DNA of 64,000 bases from Lepeophtheirus salmonis (taxonomy: Eukaryota; Arthropoda; Copepoda; Siphonostomatoida; Caligidae), in NCBI RefSeq assembly GCF_016086655.4, contig NC_052138.2, positions 27,477,403-27,541,402 of the forward strand. The letters run 5' to 3'. This document shows, in pieces, positions 22,008 through 33,589 of this stretch. Both the position numbers and the translations under genes were made by a program. The notes below the pieces were generated by a model. The model was not told the DNA's origin. It searched no databases and saw only the letters and a program-made list of their open reading frames with translations. How positions within the stretch are numbered: position 1 is the stretch's first letter; the number at the start of each line of letters is the position of its first letter.

Positions 22008-22215
22008 ATGTTATTAAACTCGAGAAAATAAATGTCACCCCCCTTTCCCGAATAAATTCATGAGATAAATAAAATGTATGAAATACATCTCTCCCTTACC
22101 ATGGACTCTGCTCCTCATCATAAAGCCTCTCTCTCTATTGTTTTTCTCTCTATATCCACACAACCCCCTCCTCCCTGGCTTTTCCCTCTCCTCATGCGGA
22201 AAAAGAACCGTCTTC
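22008..22215 (+). repeat. direct repeat, second copy
   Basis: TTATTAAACTCGAGAAAATA, TTTCCCGAATAAATTCATGAG and ACCATGGACTCTGC match the copy at 21475. Similarity continues to CACACAACCCCC. Confidence 0.6.
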
Positions 22216-23079
22216 AAGAAAGGAAAACAAGAATAAAAGTACGTAGAACACCAAAGAAAGAAAAGTTCCACGAAAAAAAAATATTTGTTAACCGTGCGCA
22301 TTTTATGATTTGAGATTCTTTAGTCGATCAGAAAGAACCAAAGGAGTGAGACACTCATTATTTTATTAATCCATATATTTACATATAATAAACAATTATA
22401 AGTGTAAAATCCAGCATGAAGACAGTCATCCATCATTGGCCAGACTAAATCAGAACTATTCTTATAGCCAACGATACAAATAAGAGTGTATATATTCATA
22501 TAAAAAGCATTTAAATTTATATTTTTTAAAAACAAGAGGATAATTTGAATTCATTGCGATGGGACCATTGCTCTTTGGGGCCTTACATCTTCTAACAGGT
22601 AAGAAATCACTGTGTATTCCAGCAAACTATACACTGTATGTGGTAGTGTTGGATTCGAGCTCAGTCGAGCTAGTGTTTGGATAAGTTACTCATTTTCGAA
22701 TAAGAGTTTTTAAGCATTTCCACAAAATCTTATACAAAAATCAAAAAAAGAAGAACCCCTATATACATACATACAGCTCAATATCCCATATACCTATTTG
22801 AGTCTGTTATTGGCTGTATATTCAAATGTGTGGATACACACTAATTTTGGTTAATTTTTAGGACGGAAATTCAATTTAAGATACTTATACTGGCTCTGAT
22901 ATTTTCTCCATTCAGATAGAGCTTATATTTTTTTCTATTTTTTATTGTAACGATCAATTTTGACGAAGTCAAGAGGACTTTTTGCCATTTTTTGATGGAA
23001 ATTAATTCACCGTTAAAGGATATAAATACTATCCATGCTCATTTTATAGAAAATCTATCCGGCTTGCTTTTGTACCGTC
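22216..23079. other. no recognised gene; minor repeat fragment
   Basis: A fragment at about 22655-22740 (GAGCTCAGTCGAGC, GTTACTCATTTTCGA) resembles 23340-23415. Otherwise nothing. Confidence 0.35.
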
Positions 23080-23400
23080 TATGTAATGTGGTTTCTTCAT
23101 GACTAATATGTCATCAACTCTTACTTGAATACGTCTAGACTCTATTTGTAGAGCTTTTTACTGTTCTATTGAGTTGTACTATTCGATTTAGTTTAAATGA
23201 TAATTACTTGAATGATTTGTTTTGATTAATTACTCGAGGTCAAGTGAATTTTAATATACCGAAATTCTCTCAAACTCTTGAGCGAATATTTTTTCAGAAC
23301 ATTGCCGGCCTTAGTAAAGTTGGGTTGAGTTCATGTTTTATAACTATGTGTGGAGTAGAGTTCGTGTTAGGACAAGTTAACTCATTTTCGAGTTCGAGAT
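23080..23400 (+). repeat. repeat copy related to 24430-24850
   Basis: TACGTCATCAACTCTTA-type and AGAGCTTTTTACTGTTCT-type words, then a GCCGGCCTTAGTAAAGTTG block, recur in order at 24430-24850. Confidence 0.55.
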
Positions 23401-23423
23401 TTTAATAATTTCTACAAGTGGTA

Positions 23424-24420
23424 CGTCAATATAAAAACAATCCTCCACAAAAAATCAAGAAAATGAGAAAGACCTAATTACTAATTTTTTTTTTAACATA
23501 TGCAAATTGAAATTTCTTCCTCTTAAAATGCATTATTTAATTAGAAACATTGGTTACTCTAATTGCCAACTAGGTACTATCATTTCATTTTTACTTGCTT
23601 AAATTAAAATGTTATTATGAGTCTATGAGTAATAATATAGCTTTGGGTATTTGAACTTTATAATGTGCCACGTTATACATATATTTTAGTAATTTGTAAA
23701 TAAAGAGTCAAAAATTAAACCATTGATATATCGATTGTCCGTGGAATATTTAATTATTGTATGATCCTCTTCTCAAGTACTGTAAATCCTTCCTTTAAAA
23801 TTCGCCATCTGATTTTTAAAATTGCAATTTGTACAATTAACTTTTACAAAATCACAATATGTACTGAACGTATACATCGATACAGCTTAATATTCCGTCG
23901 ACATATATTAATCATATATAGGTTTTTATTCAAACTACTGGGATGAGTGAATATACCACATAATTTTAGTAATAGATTAAAACGTTTATTTGATTAAGGA
24001 GACTCCTATTCTTTCAAATATCATTCATCAATTTTCGAAATCAGTTATTACGAAAATTAGTTTGGGCAACATTAAAAGTGCATCTAAAGGGTTAATAAGA
24101 ATATTTTGAAGAATAGAAAATGAATGGTTGAGTGGCAATTTGTTGTAACTCATCAATTCCAAATATCCTGCTATTGCCTATATATAATCTTCGAAGTCAA
24201 ATATTTAATATTATTACTTTCAAACAAAAAAATTCAGAGTGCAAAAATCAATTTCCCAGGTATATTTTATTATAAAATTAGTAGAACGCCATTACACATT
24301 ACAAAAAAAGAGTTGAATTTCCAAACTTAAATCTGTATAATAAATATTTGAGTTACGACCCAACAAAAATGTAATCCGGGCTGAATTTCAAGACAAACCA
24401 TTCTAGCGGGCTTGTGTAGT
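23424..24420 (+). mobile_element. unclassified element with GTCAACATAAAA terminal motif, copy 1
   Basis: Starts at ACGTCAATATAAAAACAATC. Collinear words with 41640-42235 include CAAA(T/C)TACTGGGAT, TAGTAATAG/TAGCAATAG, AAAATTAGTTTGG versus AAAGTAATTTGG, GGGTTAATAAGAAT versus GTGGTAATAAGAAT, GAGTTAC and CATTCTAGC. The right end is worn. There is no coding content. Confidence 0.5.
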
Positions 24421-24429
24421 GACGGCAAC

Positions 24430-24850
24430 ACATCTATTGATTATGGTTTCTCAATTACTAATACGTCATCAACTCTTATTTTAATACGTAAGAACCAAGG
24501 GGGTTGCTGGCTTTCACTATATGGGGACTTAGCCCTAAAAATATCAAGGGCATAATATAATTATTCATATAAATAGGTTTATTATATATATATATATAAT
24601 TTTGGGTGGGGGCTTCAGAAACTTTTTTGGGTTAGTGAGGCTCAAGCTGTACCAAAAAGGGGCTAGCGACGCCACTATCAAGAGCCCATCTGAAGAGTTT
24701 TTTACTGTTCTTTTGAGCAAAGATACTAAATATAGCTTATCTCAAATAAACGGGAGTCCGAGTAATTTTCAGAGCATCGTCGGCTTTAGTCAAGTCGATT
24801 TTTTTTTTTTTTTCGATTTCGACTAATATTCAGATCCAACACTAATTTTT
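24430..24850 (+). repeat. repeat copy related to 23080-23400, with insertion
   Basis: ATACGTCATCAACTCTTATT and GAGTTTTTTACTGTTCTTTT flank a foreign segment at about 24495-24683. The repeat then continues with GCATCGTCGGCTTTAGTCAA. Confidence 0.55.
24495..24683. mobile_element. short MITE with (G)GGGTTGCTGGC / GCTAGCGACGCC ends
   Basis: AAGGGGGTTGCTGGCTTTC on the left and GGGGCTAGCGACGCCACTA on the right are inverted relatives. The element at 63034-63118 has the same ends (GGACGTTGCTAGC, GGGGCTAGTAACGCC). A TA microsatellite lies in the middle. Confidence 0.55.
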
Positions 24851-25931
24851 AGTATGTATAATAATAACAAGGAATTTGTAAAAGATCAACTAAGGCAGAA
24901 TGGGTGTATACTGATTAAAGGATGCTCGGAAATAACGTCGAAAGAAAGATCATTCCTTCAGATCACTTTTTTTTTCTTTTTTTTTTTTGCATTTTCCTTG
25001 TTTCATCAATTTCAGCTATTTCAAAATCTCATCAAAAAAATTGTCTGTTCTAACTTTTGTACCTTAACATTTTGTCCGCTTGAAGTTTTGACGTAGAACA
25101 AATTATTACCTTTTAATATAACGGGTCACATTTCCACTTGAAATATTTTAATGGGCCAAAGAACCTAATTAACTAGATTCCATCAAAAATGGCATCAAAA
25201 AAAAAAAATATTAAATAAAATCTTTTCAGGGGCGTCCTCAATATTATTTTTTTTTTTTTCTCATTAAATTTTTTTTTACCAGAGCAATGATTTTTTTTAA
25301 ATGGCTTAATTTTGGGATATAGTTTTTTCAATGGTATACATATTATGTGTGTTCTATGCGTTTGGATAATATCGTGACAATTTTGCTTTAAAAAATTCTA
25401 CATGAAGTGAGAATGAGTTGTGGGTCGCACTTAAACATTAAGGGGGATGCAATGCGGCCTACAGTACACGGGTTGGACGTGGTTTATAGTGTTCACTATT
25501 CTGGACATTTTTTTTACTCCACTTTTGTATTTTCTGCTAGAAAAAGAGCGGGGCTCGCCCTAAACAGGCCGATAGGAGAGGTAAATATGCAGACCTTTTT
25601 TATTTTTTGTCCAGGTGACATTTACGTTCTTGTTTTTTAGCTGCATTGATATTTATACTAGAATGTTGCAATAAAGGGCTGTTTATTCAAATTATAATAT
25701 ATTTTATATTCGTACATTAGAAATAATGATGAATTAGTTATGCACAGTTATCTCTGTTTTTTTACCATCAGGAAAATTACGAAGAAGTTATTTTTTCCTA
25801 GAAAATCTGAATAATTTAAAAACAAATTATTTTGATTTATTTTTATAAAATAAAACCTTCTATTTAATAATACACATATTGAAACAGCAAAAATTAATAG
25901 GATGAAAAGCATATTGGAATCCATTCCTATT
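24851..25931. other. gene-free stretch
   Basis: Poly-T tracts and AT-rich sequence. The 80-codon and 77-codon frames here look like chance. Confidence 0.4.
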
Positions 25932-26170
25932 AATATTGTGTCAGTCTCTATTGAGGATTGCAGTCACATCCAATTCAGTCCCTGTTCGGTACAGTTCAGT
26001 CCTGCAAAACATTCCTAAAACTGATAAAGTGTGGTCCTTGATGATATGATCAACTTTATTTTTTATTTTTTATCAGTTCTAGTACTGGCAGTTCGAAGAA
26101 ACTAAGGGTCTTAAGGTCCAGTAGTAAGACTGGACTGGACCAAATAAATAAGAACTAACACAACACTAAT
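25932..26170. repeat. GTGTTGTGTCAG element, copy E (complete)
   Basis: The left end is AATATTGTGTCAGTCTCTAT. The right end in reverse complement is TTAGTGTTGTGTTAGTTCTT followed by ATTTATTTGGTCCAGTCCAG. This is the best uninterrupted copy of the family and shows both inverted ends. Confidence 0.65.
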
Positions 26171-26519
26171 ATCAACCATATTTTTGGTTGTACCTTATTG
26201 AGTAGTTTGGTTATATTTCTCCCGACTGAGTACTCGTTTAAACGGCAAAAGTGTTGATATTTTAAGGCTTTTATTAGTCTATTTTTAAACTAAAAAGGAA
26301 GGTATTTAACCAATATATAATAACAGTATTCTCCGTTTTGCAAAAACGGTATTTTATTTAAAATTATCTATACTTACATATTTAATATTTAAACAAACAT
26401 GTGGCTAGAAAACATTACTATGATACAAAATTGCAAAATTTCATTTTTGTTTTGGTGTTAAATTATAGAAAGTCTTATTTATTTATGAAGGGGGCAAAAT
26501 TGACCATTTTAAGGTGTCT
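26171..26519. other. gene-free stretch
   Basis: Nothing recognised. Confidence 0.4.
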
Positions 26520-27060
26520 TGTATCATCCCAAATTTTAGACTACGTGTCAAAAAAATCGAGAGAATAAGTAATTGCTCCATTGCCGTTTTTGTAAGTTTG
26601 CCAATGATAAAATTTTTTCTATGGGATTGAAGTCCAAAAACTGGAGTTTCACACCATGATCTTAATGTGCTTCTTCTTGAACCACTTCTTTGTTGCGTTG
26701 GTTGTATGTTTTGGGTAATTTTTGTCCATTAAGATGCATTACACGACCCATTGTTCCGTGGTCTTGGTTGAAGGAAGGAGGTTGTCACACAATATATCCC
26801 GATTACTTGACCTCTATCTATCCTGCCTTTGATGCTCTAAAGTTGTCCTTTCCCCTTATTCGATAAGCACTCCCAAAACATACAGTTTCGATCCCCGTGC
26901 TTAACAGGGAGGACGGTGATTTTGGGATTATAATCAGCTTTTCTTCCTCCAAAAACTTATTGATTAGAAAGTAGTTATGAAGATAACGTGAGCTCCAAAG
27001 AAACCCAATGACTCTGAATCTTTGCTTGTTTAAGTGCAATTTTCAATTGCTTCAAAGGAT
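26520..27060 (-). pseudogene. Tc1-type (DD34E) transposase, frameshifted
   Basis: Minus-strand frames give the TVKHGDRNCMFWECLS-like block. They continue into MDKNYPKHTTNATKKWFKKK (second catalytic Asp, canonical D..PKHT) and LDFNPIEKIL (catalytic Glu in NPIE). Counting through one frameshift, the Asp-to-Glu spacing is about 34 residues, which is the Tc1 signature. The N-terminal DNA-binding part is missing and stops are frequent. Confidence 0.7.
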
Positions 27061-27079
27061 TAGTCAGAATAATTTAGGT

Positions 27080-27590
27080 GAAGTAAAACCGTTTTGAGGG
27101 TTTTTTCGCCTTATTTTGACAATAAAATTAACATTGTTAGGATTACTCGATTTAGAAATAAAAAGCGCCGTTTTATTGCGTAACTTTTCTCCATTTTAAA
27201 GGAATTTCCATTAATTTATCTACATTTTTGATGATTAACCTACCAGAGCGTGCTTATTCTTCGACGTCCATGTTACCAGAATGGAACTTTTAGAAGCAAC
27301 GCTTTACCGTTGTGTTTGATACTCTATTGGACGCAAATACAACCCAATTTTTTTTTGGCCGCCTGTTCCGCCTTTTCACCTTGATATTAGTGATACCAAA
27401 GAATCTTTTTTTACTCCTCTTTAGAACGCTTTAACACACAACTGGGTTCACCAAACACTAAACTGTAAATTGGCTTTGTTTTAAATTGTACACTTAACCT
27501 TTAAGCATCAAGCTTTTTGATGCAATGTGTTAATTGTGAGATATAGCTAATTAAAAACATAGAGCAAAAAACGCTCAGAACTTTGTACTG
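27080..27590 (-). mobile_element. mariner family M, 5' portion
   Basis: The minus strand runs from the leader near 27550 (GCTATATCTCACAATTAACA) through GTGTTTGGTGAACCCAGTTG to the worn transposase start. It ends near 27090 in the same AAAACCCTCAAAACG sequence that ends the 57520-58040 copy. Confidence 0.6.
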
Positions 27591-28400
27591 AACCTAATAT
27601 AAATATATGACGTAATTATGAGTCAAATAGTAAAAAAGATTCTAGCTTGCTTTTATGTTGACAGACTGCATATCTAAATGGAATTATGTACCGTTATTTG
27701 TTCTCAATTATCGTCAAATATATTAAGAGAAAAAAGTGTAAAGACAAATAAATATATATTTGTAATTGTCAGGAAAATGCAGATCTAAAAGTCGTCAAAT
27801 TCTTTGTATTTGATGCAAGTACATAATTTGTGTAAACTGATAGCTTTTTTAATTAGAAAATTGTCAAATTAAAGAGACAAATATTTAACAAATGGAGAGG
27901 GGTGGGTAATACAAATACTAGGAGTAGATAGTACACCATTTTAACGAATTTTAATACTAATAGTTATTCCTGAGATCTTGTTTGTGTTGAGTCGACAGAG
28001 ATTTTTAAAAAAATGTAAAGAAGCATTAGGTAAAATGTGTGTTTTTGTATCTTTAATGGAATTAAACGGAAGTATACTTCAATGTAGTTATTATTGCTAA
28101 AGAGCATCCCTATTATTTATTTATGAAGCAACATCCAGATGCGACTACTTTTATTCCTTTTCTTGGATATAAAGTACATGGTTGTACTAGTCCATATATC
28201 AAATATTATCATTTAAAAGAAAGAAAAGACTAAAAGACCTTTTCGTAAAAAAAAGGAAAAAATTAAATATTTTATATACAAAGTGCACGAGTAAATTTTC
28301 CTGGGAAATTAATCTTTTTAAAGGCGCTGAAAAGTCCCAAACTTATCGTAGAAATAACGCTATCTTTTTCAATCAAAATTGGCTTTTTTTTTTTTAATTT
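27591..28400. other. no recognised gene
   Basis: GATTCTAGCTTGCTTTTATG...TTGAC at 27639-27662 is a right end of the GTCAACATAAAA element family. The rest is AT-rich sequence without gene evidence. Confidence 0.4.
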
Positions 28401-28401
28401 T

Positions 28402-28581
28402 TTATATTTGCTTCATGCAAAAGAGCCCCTTATGATCATGCATAAAATCGGTAATTTTGTATTCAAGGACATAATCCACGGTGAATATCGTTTTGCCCGA
28501 GACCATTTCAGCATACACAAGATCAATAATACTTACTTTTTTGCTTGTAGGACTCTCATTTTTCGTCTCATACGAAAAAGT
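28402..28581 (-). CDS. candidate terminal exon, unknown protein
   Basis: On the minus strand a pyrimidine-rich tract ends CACCCCTAAATTTAG|ACT, giving a fair 3' splice site. From 28581 the frame stays open for 59 codons to TAA at 28404-28402 (TFSYETKNESPTSKK, then IIDLVYAEMVSGKTIFTV). Composition is more protein-like than in most chance frames nearby. However, an 84-codon frame overlaps on the other strand, and a GTAAGT inside the exon could be a donor site. I recognise no family. It lies about 730 bases downstream of the candidate exon at 29314-29532. Confidence 0.25.
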   Translation of the reverse strand, partial: TFSYETKNESPTSKKVSIIDLVYAEMVSGKTIFTVDYVLEYKITDFMHDHKGLFCMKQI

Positions 28582-29313
28582 CTAAATTTAGGGGTGAAAA
28601 GAATAGCTAATAATCCTTTGATGTATTTCTTTCTCCCCTCAGGTTATGCCAGAATCAAATAAAACTGCGGGGAAAAATTACCTCTTGCACTCTGTATACA
28701 AAATGAGAAAATTTGCTCTAATAAAATATGATTAATAAAAATAAAATTTCGTAGAAAAACGAAGGATGTAAAAGAGAGAGAGACAGAAGAAGAGAAATAG
28801 AGAGAAAGGGATGAAAAGAAAAATGGTAGCAGATGTTTAGGACATTTTCTTGGAAAATATATGTATATATATATATATTTGCAACTCATCGTCATTCTCA
28901 ATCCGTCCTCTTTTCCCTTCCTTCAGCCTCTTTCCCCCCCACTTTTAATACGTATTTATACCTATCGAATGAAAGACACAGTAATAAAGAGAGGGGACGG
29001 GTTTTTTTTATTTTCCATCTTTTTGACGAATTATAATTTTGATTTAGTTATATATTTATCGCAGATTACAATATATATTAATAAAGAGAGAGGTTTAGTA
29101 ATAAAACTCACTCATGAGGTATACAATTATCCATAGAGTTAAATCATTTTTCATATTAATGGGAAATTAATTTTTCTTCCTTTAAAAAGAAAAATGTGGC
29201 CCTTCTGCAGAAAAGCAAGCTGTAAGGATTTTTCTTAAAATAAAGAGTTTTTGATTATTACTGGGCTTTAGATCAAAATGTGGACTTGAGAGATCCTGTC
29301 CTTATGAGCTATG
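28582..29313. other. low-complexity spacer
   Basis: TA run at about 28860-28880 and purine/pyrimidine-biased tracts (GAGAGAGAGACAGA). The frames across it are low-complexity. Confidence 0.4.
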
Positions 29314-29532
29314 TCAAAAGGTGATATGGAGCTCCCGTAGATGAGGACATTCACAAGTTGTCATTTTACAGGCCTCTTGATGGTCATAGCACCCACGGAG
29401 AAATTCGTTGGAGAGGCGATTCATCAAATCGCTTGGGTCCTCCTTGATTTTCATCTCCAGCCTGGATAAGATGTTTATTATAGTTTGTTTATGCTCAAAG
29501 AATGGATGAACCAGAATAATCATTGAACCATC
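29314..29532 (-). CDS. candidate exon, unknown protein
   Basis: The minus strand shows TTTTCTCATTCATATAG|GAT, a good 3' splice site. The frame is then open for 72 codons to a TGA at 29316-29314: GSMIILVHPFFEHK, then SRLEMKIKEDPSDLMNRLSN and a Cys-rich end CYDHQEACKMTTCECPHL. GC content is above the background, and charged and Cys residues are well mixed, as in a true exon. No family is recognised and upstream exons were not found. It may be the last coding exon of a minus-strand host gene. Confidence 0.35.
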   Translation of the reverse strand, partial: DGSMIILVHPFFEHKQTIINILSRLEMKIKEDPSDLMNRLSNEFLRGCYDHQEACKMTTCECPHLRELHITF

Positions 29533-29639
29533 CTATATGAATGAGAAAACTAACATTTATTAATAGTCCCTGTTTTGTGGCCCAACCATGTATACCATGT
29601 GGAAATTGGAAATTAACGCAGTTTATAGATTTTCCATAA

Positions 29640-30340
29640 ATTGCTTCATATTTCCAATAATTTCAATCTAGGATGCAGGGTGGCCTCTTTGTTTTCTCCG
29701 AGAAATTGATTTTTTTGGTCCAAGAATAATTGAGTAGTTTTGTTCGTTTGTCCGTTAGATCCATCTTGCCGGAAGATATATTATCTTTATGATTTTTTAT
29801 AAATATAGTCATTAACATTCAGCATGTATCCCCAAGGGAACTAGATGAGGGGTGGCACAACCTCATTTGCTGCTACAAGGTCCCAAGCCATGGCTGATGC
29901 AAGTTTTTCTGTGTTGTTAAGACTTCTCACAGCATCAATACTAATAGTTTAGTCATTAGGACGATTATAAACTGTGTCTACATTAAATGTTTTGTCACTA
30001 TTCCAGATGATGGAGATTTATGGTCATTTAAGAGTACCTTACAGCTTTAGAGATGTGTCTATTCCATTTTGTATTAAGGATAGGACTCGCCAACATTACA
30101 AGCACTTACAACCAATTTTTGCAACTTTTTTTATTAGCTGCAGTATGTTAGACTACCATACTCTTAGCAGGATTTTGTATTTTTTTGGTTGGGCTTTCAT
30201 TAATGAGGTTTTGGAGGATATTTGTCTTTATAATAAGATTCCTGTCAGACCTATCCTTCTTTTAAATGTACTCATTAGATTGCAACTTATTTTTCACGTA
30301 ATTGAAATGCTTCCTCGTGACTTCAATAATCCTTGAAGTT
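29640..30340 (-). pseudogene. Tc1/mariner-type transposase, catalytic core relic
   Basis: Minus-strand frames show FNVDTVYNRPND (first catalytic Asp in the FxVD context), SAMAWDLVAANEVVPPLI and YIFRQDGSNGQTNKTTQLFL (second catalytic Asp in QDG). A worn segment LHPRLKLL stands where SPDLNPLD should be. Stops and frameshifts are many. The 120-codon frame on the opposite strand (29974-30336) is a shadow. Confidence 0.6.
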
Positions 30341-31944
30341 TCAGTTGGAGTTTGACACGCACCAATGAATGTTGAGACCTAGAGCCTTGTTTACCCATTC
30401 TAATGATATTTTTGAATTAATGACAAAATAAATATGTATATATTTATACAGGTGATATTTCTTAGAAACAATAAATATTCAGTACTTTTGAAGTCATTCA
30501 CTTAAAATCCTCAAAGTTTTGAATCATTTAAGAGTGTCAATTTCAAGTTTCCAATCGTTATTTATATTTTGAACTTTAGTAGATTTTTGTTCCAAATTGT
30601 TGAATAAAATCGATCAATTGATAAATTTTCGTTGAGACGATGAATATTTCCTACTTAAGGTAAAATTTGGCCCCTCCAAACAAGTAGTAACAATGAATTT
30701 GTTGGTAGAAACGAACGATAACGAACAGTTGAAGAGTAGAAAGGTAATCCATACACATTTTCGAGAAAAATCCTTCTAGTATGCTTTTGTACTGACCGGA
30801 CACATATACCAAATTAGAACAAATTAATAGAGAGGTGTGTGGATTACGAATGCAATTTTCTCCAGAAAATTAATTTCTTTGGCTTATAAATTCCTTACTC
30901 TATTACAAATAATTTGTGCAAATTATTTTTTTTTCTTTATATACCTCATTGAATACCAAAAAGCTAAATTATGCTACATGGCCTTGCATGTTTTTGTTTT
31001 TTTGTAATATTTTAAGTATTGCAAATATCATCTAATATAAGGGTTATTTACATATGTGTGTAAATAATAATCAGATCAGCTACAGGAAGAAAAAAAAACT
31101 AATTAACTTCTATCATGTTAAAATAATAATAAAAAAACCAACAAGAATTAAATTTTTAATTAAATAGAAAAATAAAAATATTTAGAACCACAAGGAATTA
31201 ATTTCTGTGTTTTTTTTTCTATTTTTTTCTTAAGGAAAAAATTTTAATTAAATAACACACAATAAAAATATTGTAATTTTTTCTCATTTTGGAATATAAT
31301 AATTATCGGTGTGAAAAAATCATATCCAACTAAACTGATTCTCGACTCAACACATGATTTATTAACGATAAATAAGGAGAACTTTCTAATCTCTATGAAT
31401 ACAATCCTCAGGGACAAAATTGGGGGGGGGGGGGGGGGAAATATACCTTCAGACAAAAATTGCAATAAAACTGATATTTTTAAAGACTTTTAATTATAAA
31501 CAAAGCAAAAATAGAGAGTTAATGATGGGTTGCATCGAGTGTTGTATTGATCACAATTTATTCGAACCAGTCTATTGCTCTAATGGGTTCTATTGGTCCT
31601 TAAAACTTTTTTTTGCATGTCGATAGTGTATTCAGTCAAAGAAACACCCTCAATCACGGATGTACCCCACTGAAATTGATCATGGTCCTCGGTTCTACAA
31701 AGGAACTGTAACAACACTACATGTATCTTCTCAGCTAAAATAATTTCCTACAGCCTCAATTAATTAAAGTACAGTCCTTTTTCCCGCTAACTTTGGATCC
31801 ATCTCTTTCTTGATGGAGTTTACCAGATAGGTATAAGTAGTATAAGGGTGTCTATTGGTAAGGTATTCCAGATCTTTGGGCCATATCTCCTTCTCAACCA
31901 TACCGATCCAGTTATTTTAAGCAACTGGTGTGAACCTGTAAGTG
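30341..31944. other. gene-free stretch with G17 run
   Basis: A 17-base G homopolymer lies at 31422-31438. Otherwise AT-rich with no gene. AAATCCTTCTAGTATGCTTT at 30768-30787 recalls the right end of the GTCAACATAAAA family. Confidence 0.45.
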
Positions 31945-31946
31945 TA

Positions 31947-32280
31947 CAGCGTGCGGCTGCTGTTTAATAACAAACTTTGAGTACCTACACCAACTGCACA
32001 TGTACAAATAGTTTGTTTTTCACCGTTTTGGTGGCTAGCCAGAAGTGTTTAGCGTCAGTTTAAAGAATGGAATTGATCAACGAAGTATTTATTCTACAAT
32101 TTTGATGAAGTCTTTGTTGCATTTCGTGTCAAACTAGACAAGGTGATTTTGAGATTGTAAATTTCTAAAACTTGAACAGGTTCTTTATCTGGAGAGTTGG
32201 AAGGAAATGGAAGACTCTGGAGACGACTGCGAGATTCGGCTCCAATAAAACGTTCAACTGGTTGTCATTTTTTTTTTTAC
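31947..32280 (+). mobile_element. Tc1/mariner-like family F3, 5' fragment
   Basis: Flanked on the left by TA (31945-31946). It begins CAGCGTGCGGCTGCTGTTTA and continues TAACAAACTTTGAG, GTGGCTAGCCAGAAGTGTTT and a start codon in ATGGAATTGATCAACGAAGT. The copy at 40440-40813 in reverse has the same order, so this is the 5' end of a TA-targeting element. The coding region is quickly broken. Confidence 0.55.
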
Positions 32281-33589
32281 TTTGATGGATCCAAAGTTAA
32301 GCCTCCAAGCTGACTGGACTTTAACTTTATGGACTTTTTTGTGTAGGGCGCAGTTGAGCAATGCACAAACAGATCTTTAGCAACACAAAGTCCTATCTGA
32401 TTCCTACATACAATACTCTTAATTTAATGGTGTTAAAGTTCATTGGACTCTAACTGTGTATATGAGGATGGTCTGAAAATTTTCCAACCTCAACTTAAAG
32501 ATGGTAGAACTTCTTCATCAAAGCTAGTAAAATTTATCTACCACGTGTTGAAAGTTACTTGCTGTAATTTAATATTTGTTTTTGAAAGTATAACCTTGTA
32601 ATAGATTCAAATAATAGCAGTCATAAAAAAACTTGTTGGGTAAAAATTGGACGTGCATAAGTCAATCCAACTCAGAGACATTGAGCCAAAAACTAAAAAT
32701 GTCTCGTGAGCAATTATTTTGCAAATAAAAAGATGGAGTAGTATTAGGATAGGTTTATAGAGATGGGGTCATTGCTGTGATAAGTGTGTAGACTTACAAG
32801 GAGGCAATCCCGAAAAAAAAAAATTCAGAAAAAATGTCTTTTCAGAGCTCCTTGGTACATTTACATGATTGACCGTATTCTTTCCAACTGGGTATGCACT
32901 CTTTTTATAGATTTAATGGGGCATCCGGGGATTTTTATCCGGATACTCAAATTATGGATCACCCTGTGTATTAAACATAACATCCCTTCCCCACCCAAGG
33001 GTGGGCTTTCTAATTTCTATAAAGAGTGTTATGATGATTATTGCCCCACTTACGCCACCTGGTTGATGATGCCTAAAAAATAACTTCTTCTTGCTCTCAT
33101 TAACAACATTAATATGTCTTAAATTAATACTAGAGTCTCGGTGTGTGTAACATTCTGATTTTATTTTTATTTTTTATAATTTTTTATTTTCATTTTATTT
33201 AAATGGAAATTCGTTTATATACATACATACATTGAGGATATGAAAGGGTGATATGAGAGCTATTTCCTTCATTTTTCATCTCTTGTCACCAGTTGTTGTT
33301 GACGATATTTGACGACAGCATAGTTTTTTTTTTTTTTTTTTTTTTCTAATTGATGAATTATTATTCCGTTTCATAACATTTCTTAAAATTTAAAAAAGTG
33401 TTTAAATTTAAAAGTAGTGCTGTATGTCAAAAATAGGGAAAAATCTATTTATAGGAAAGATTTGTTGATTTGATTATAATTAAATTTTCTTATCCTAAAA
33501 AATGTTGATGCTCCTTTTATAGCCTTTAACTTTGAGGCGGGGGTAGGGGGCATTCATTCCAATTTCGTTTAAGGGCCCCTCTAACATAT
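32281..33589. other. no confident gene; poly-T tract
   Basis: A frame starting MSREQLF near 32699, with VIAVISV further on, could be another degraded transposase HTH, but it is too weak to call. There is a 22-base T run at 33324-33345. Confidence 0.35.

Noticed and set aside
29974..30336. 120-codon plus-strand frame, longest of its kind nearby
   Set aside because: It is the reverse shadow of a recognisable minus-strand transposase relic with FNVD and QDG motifs.
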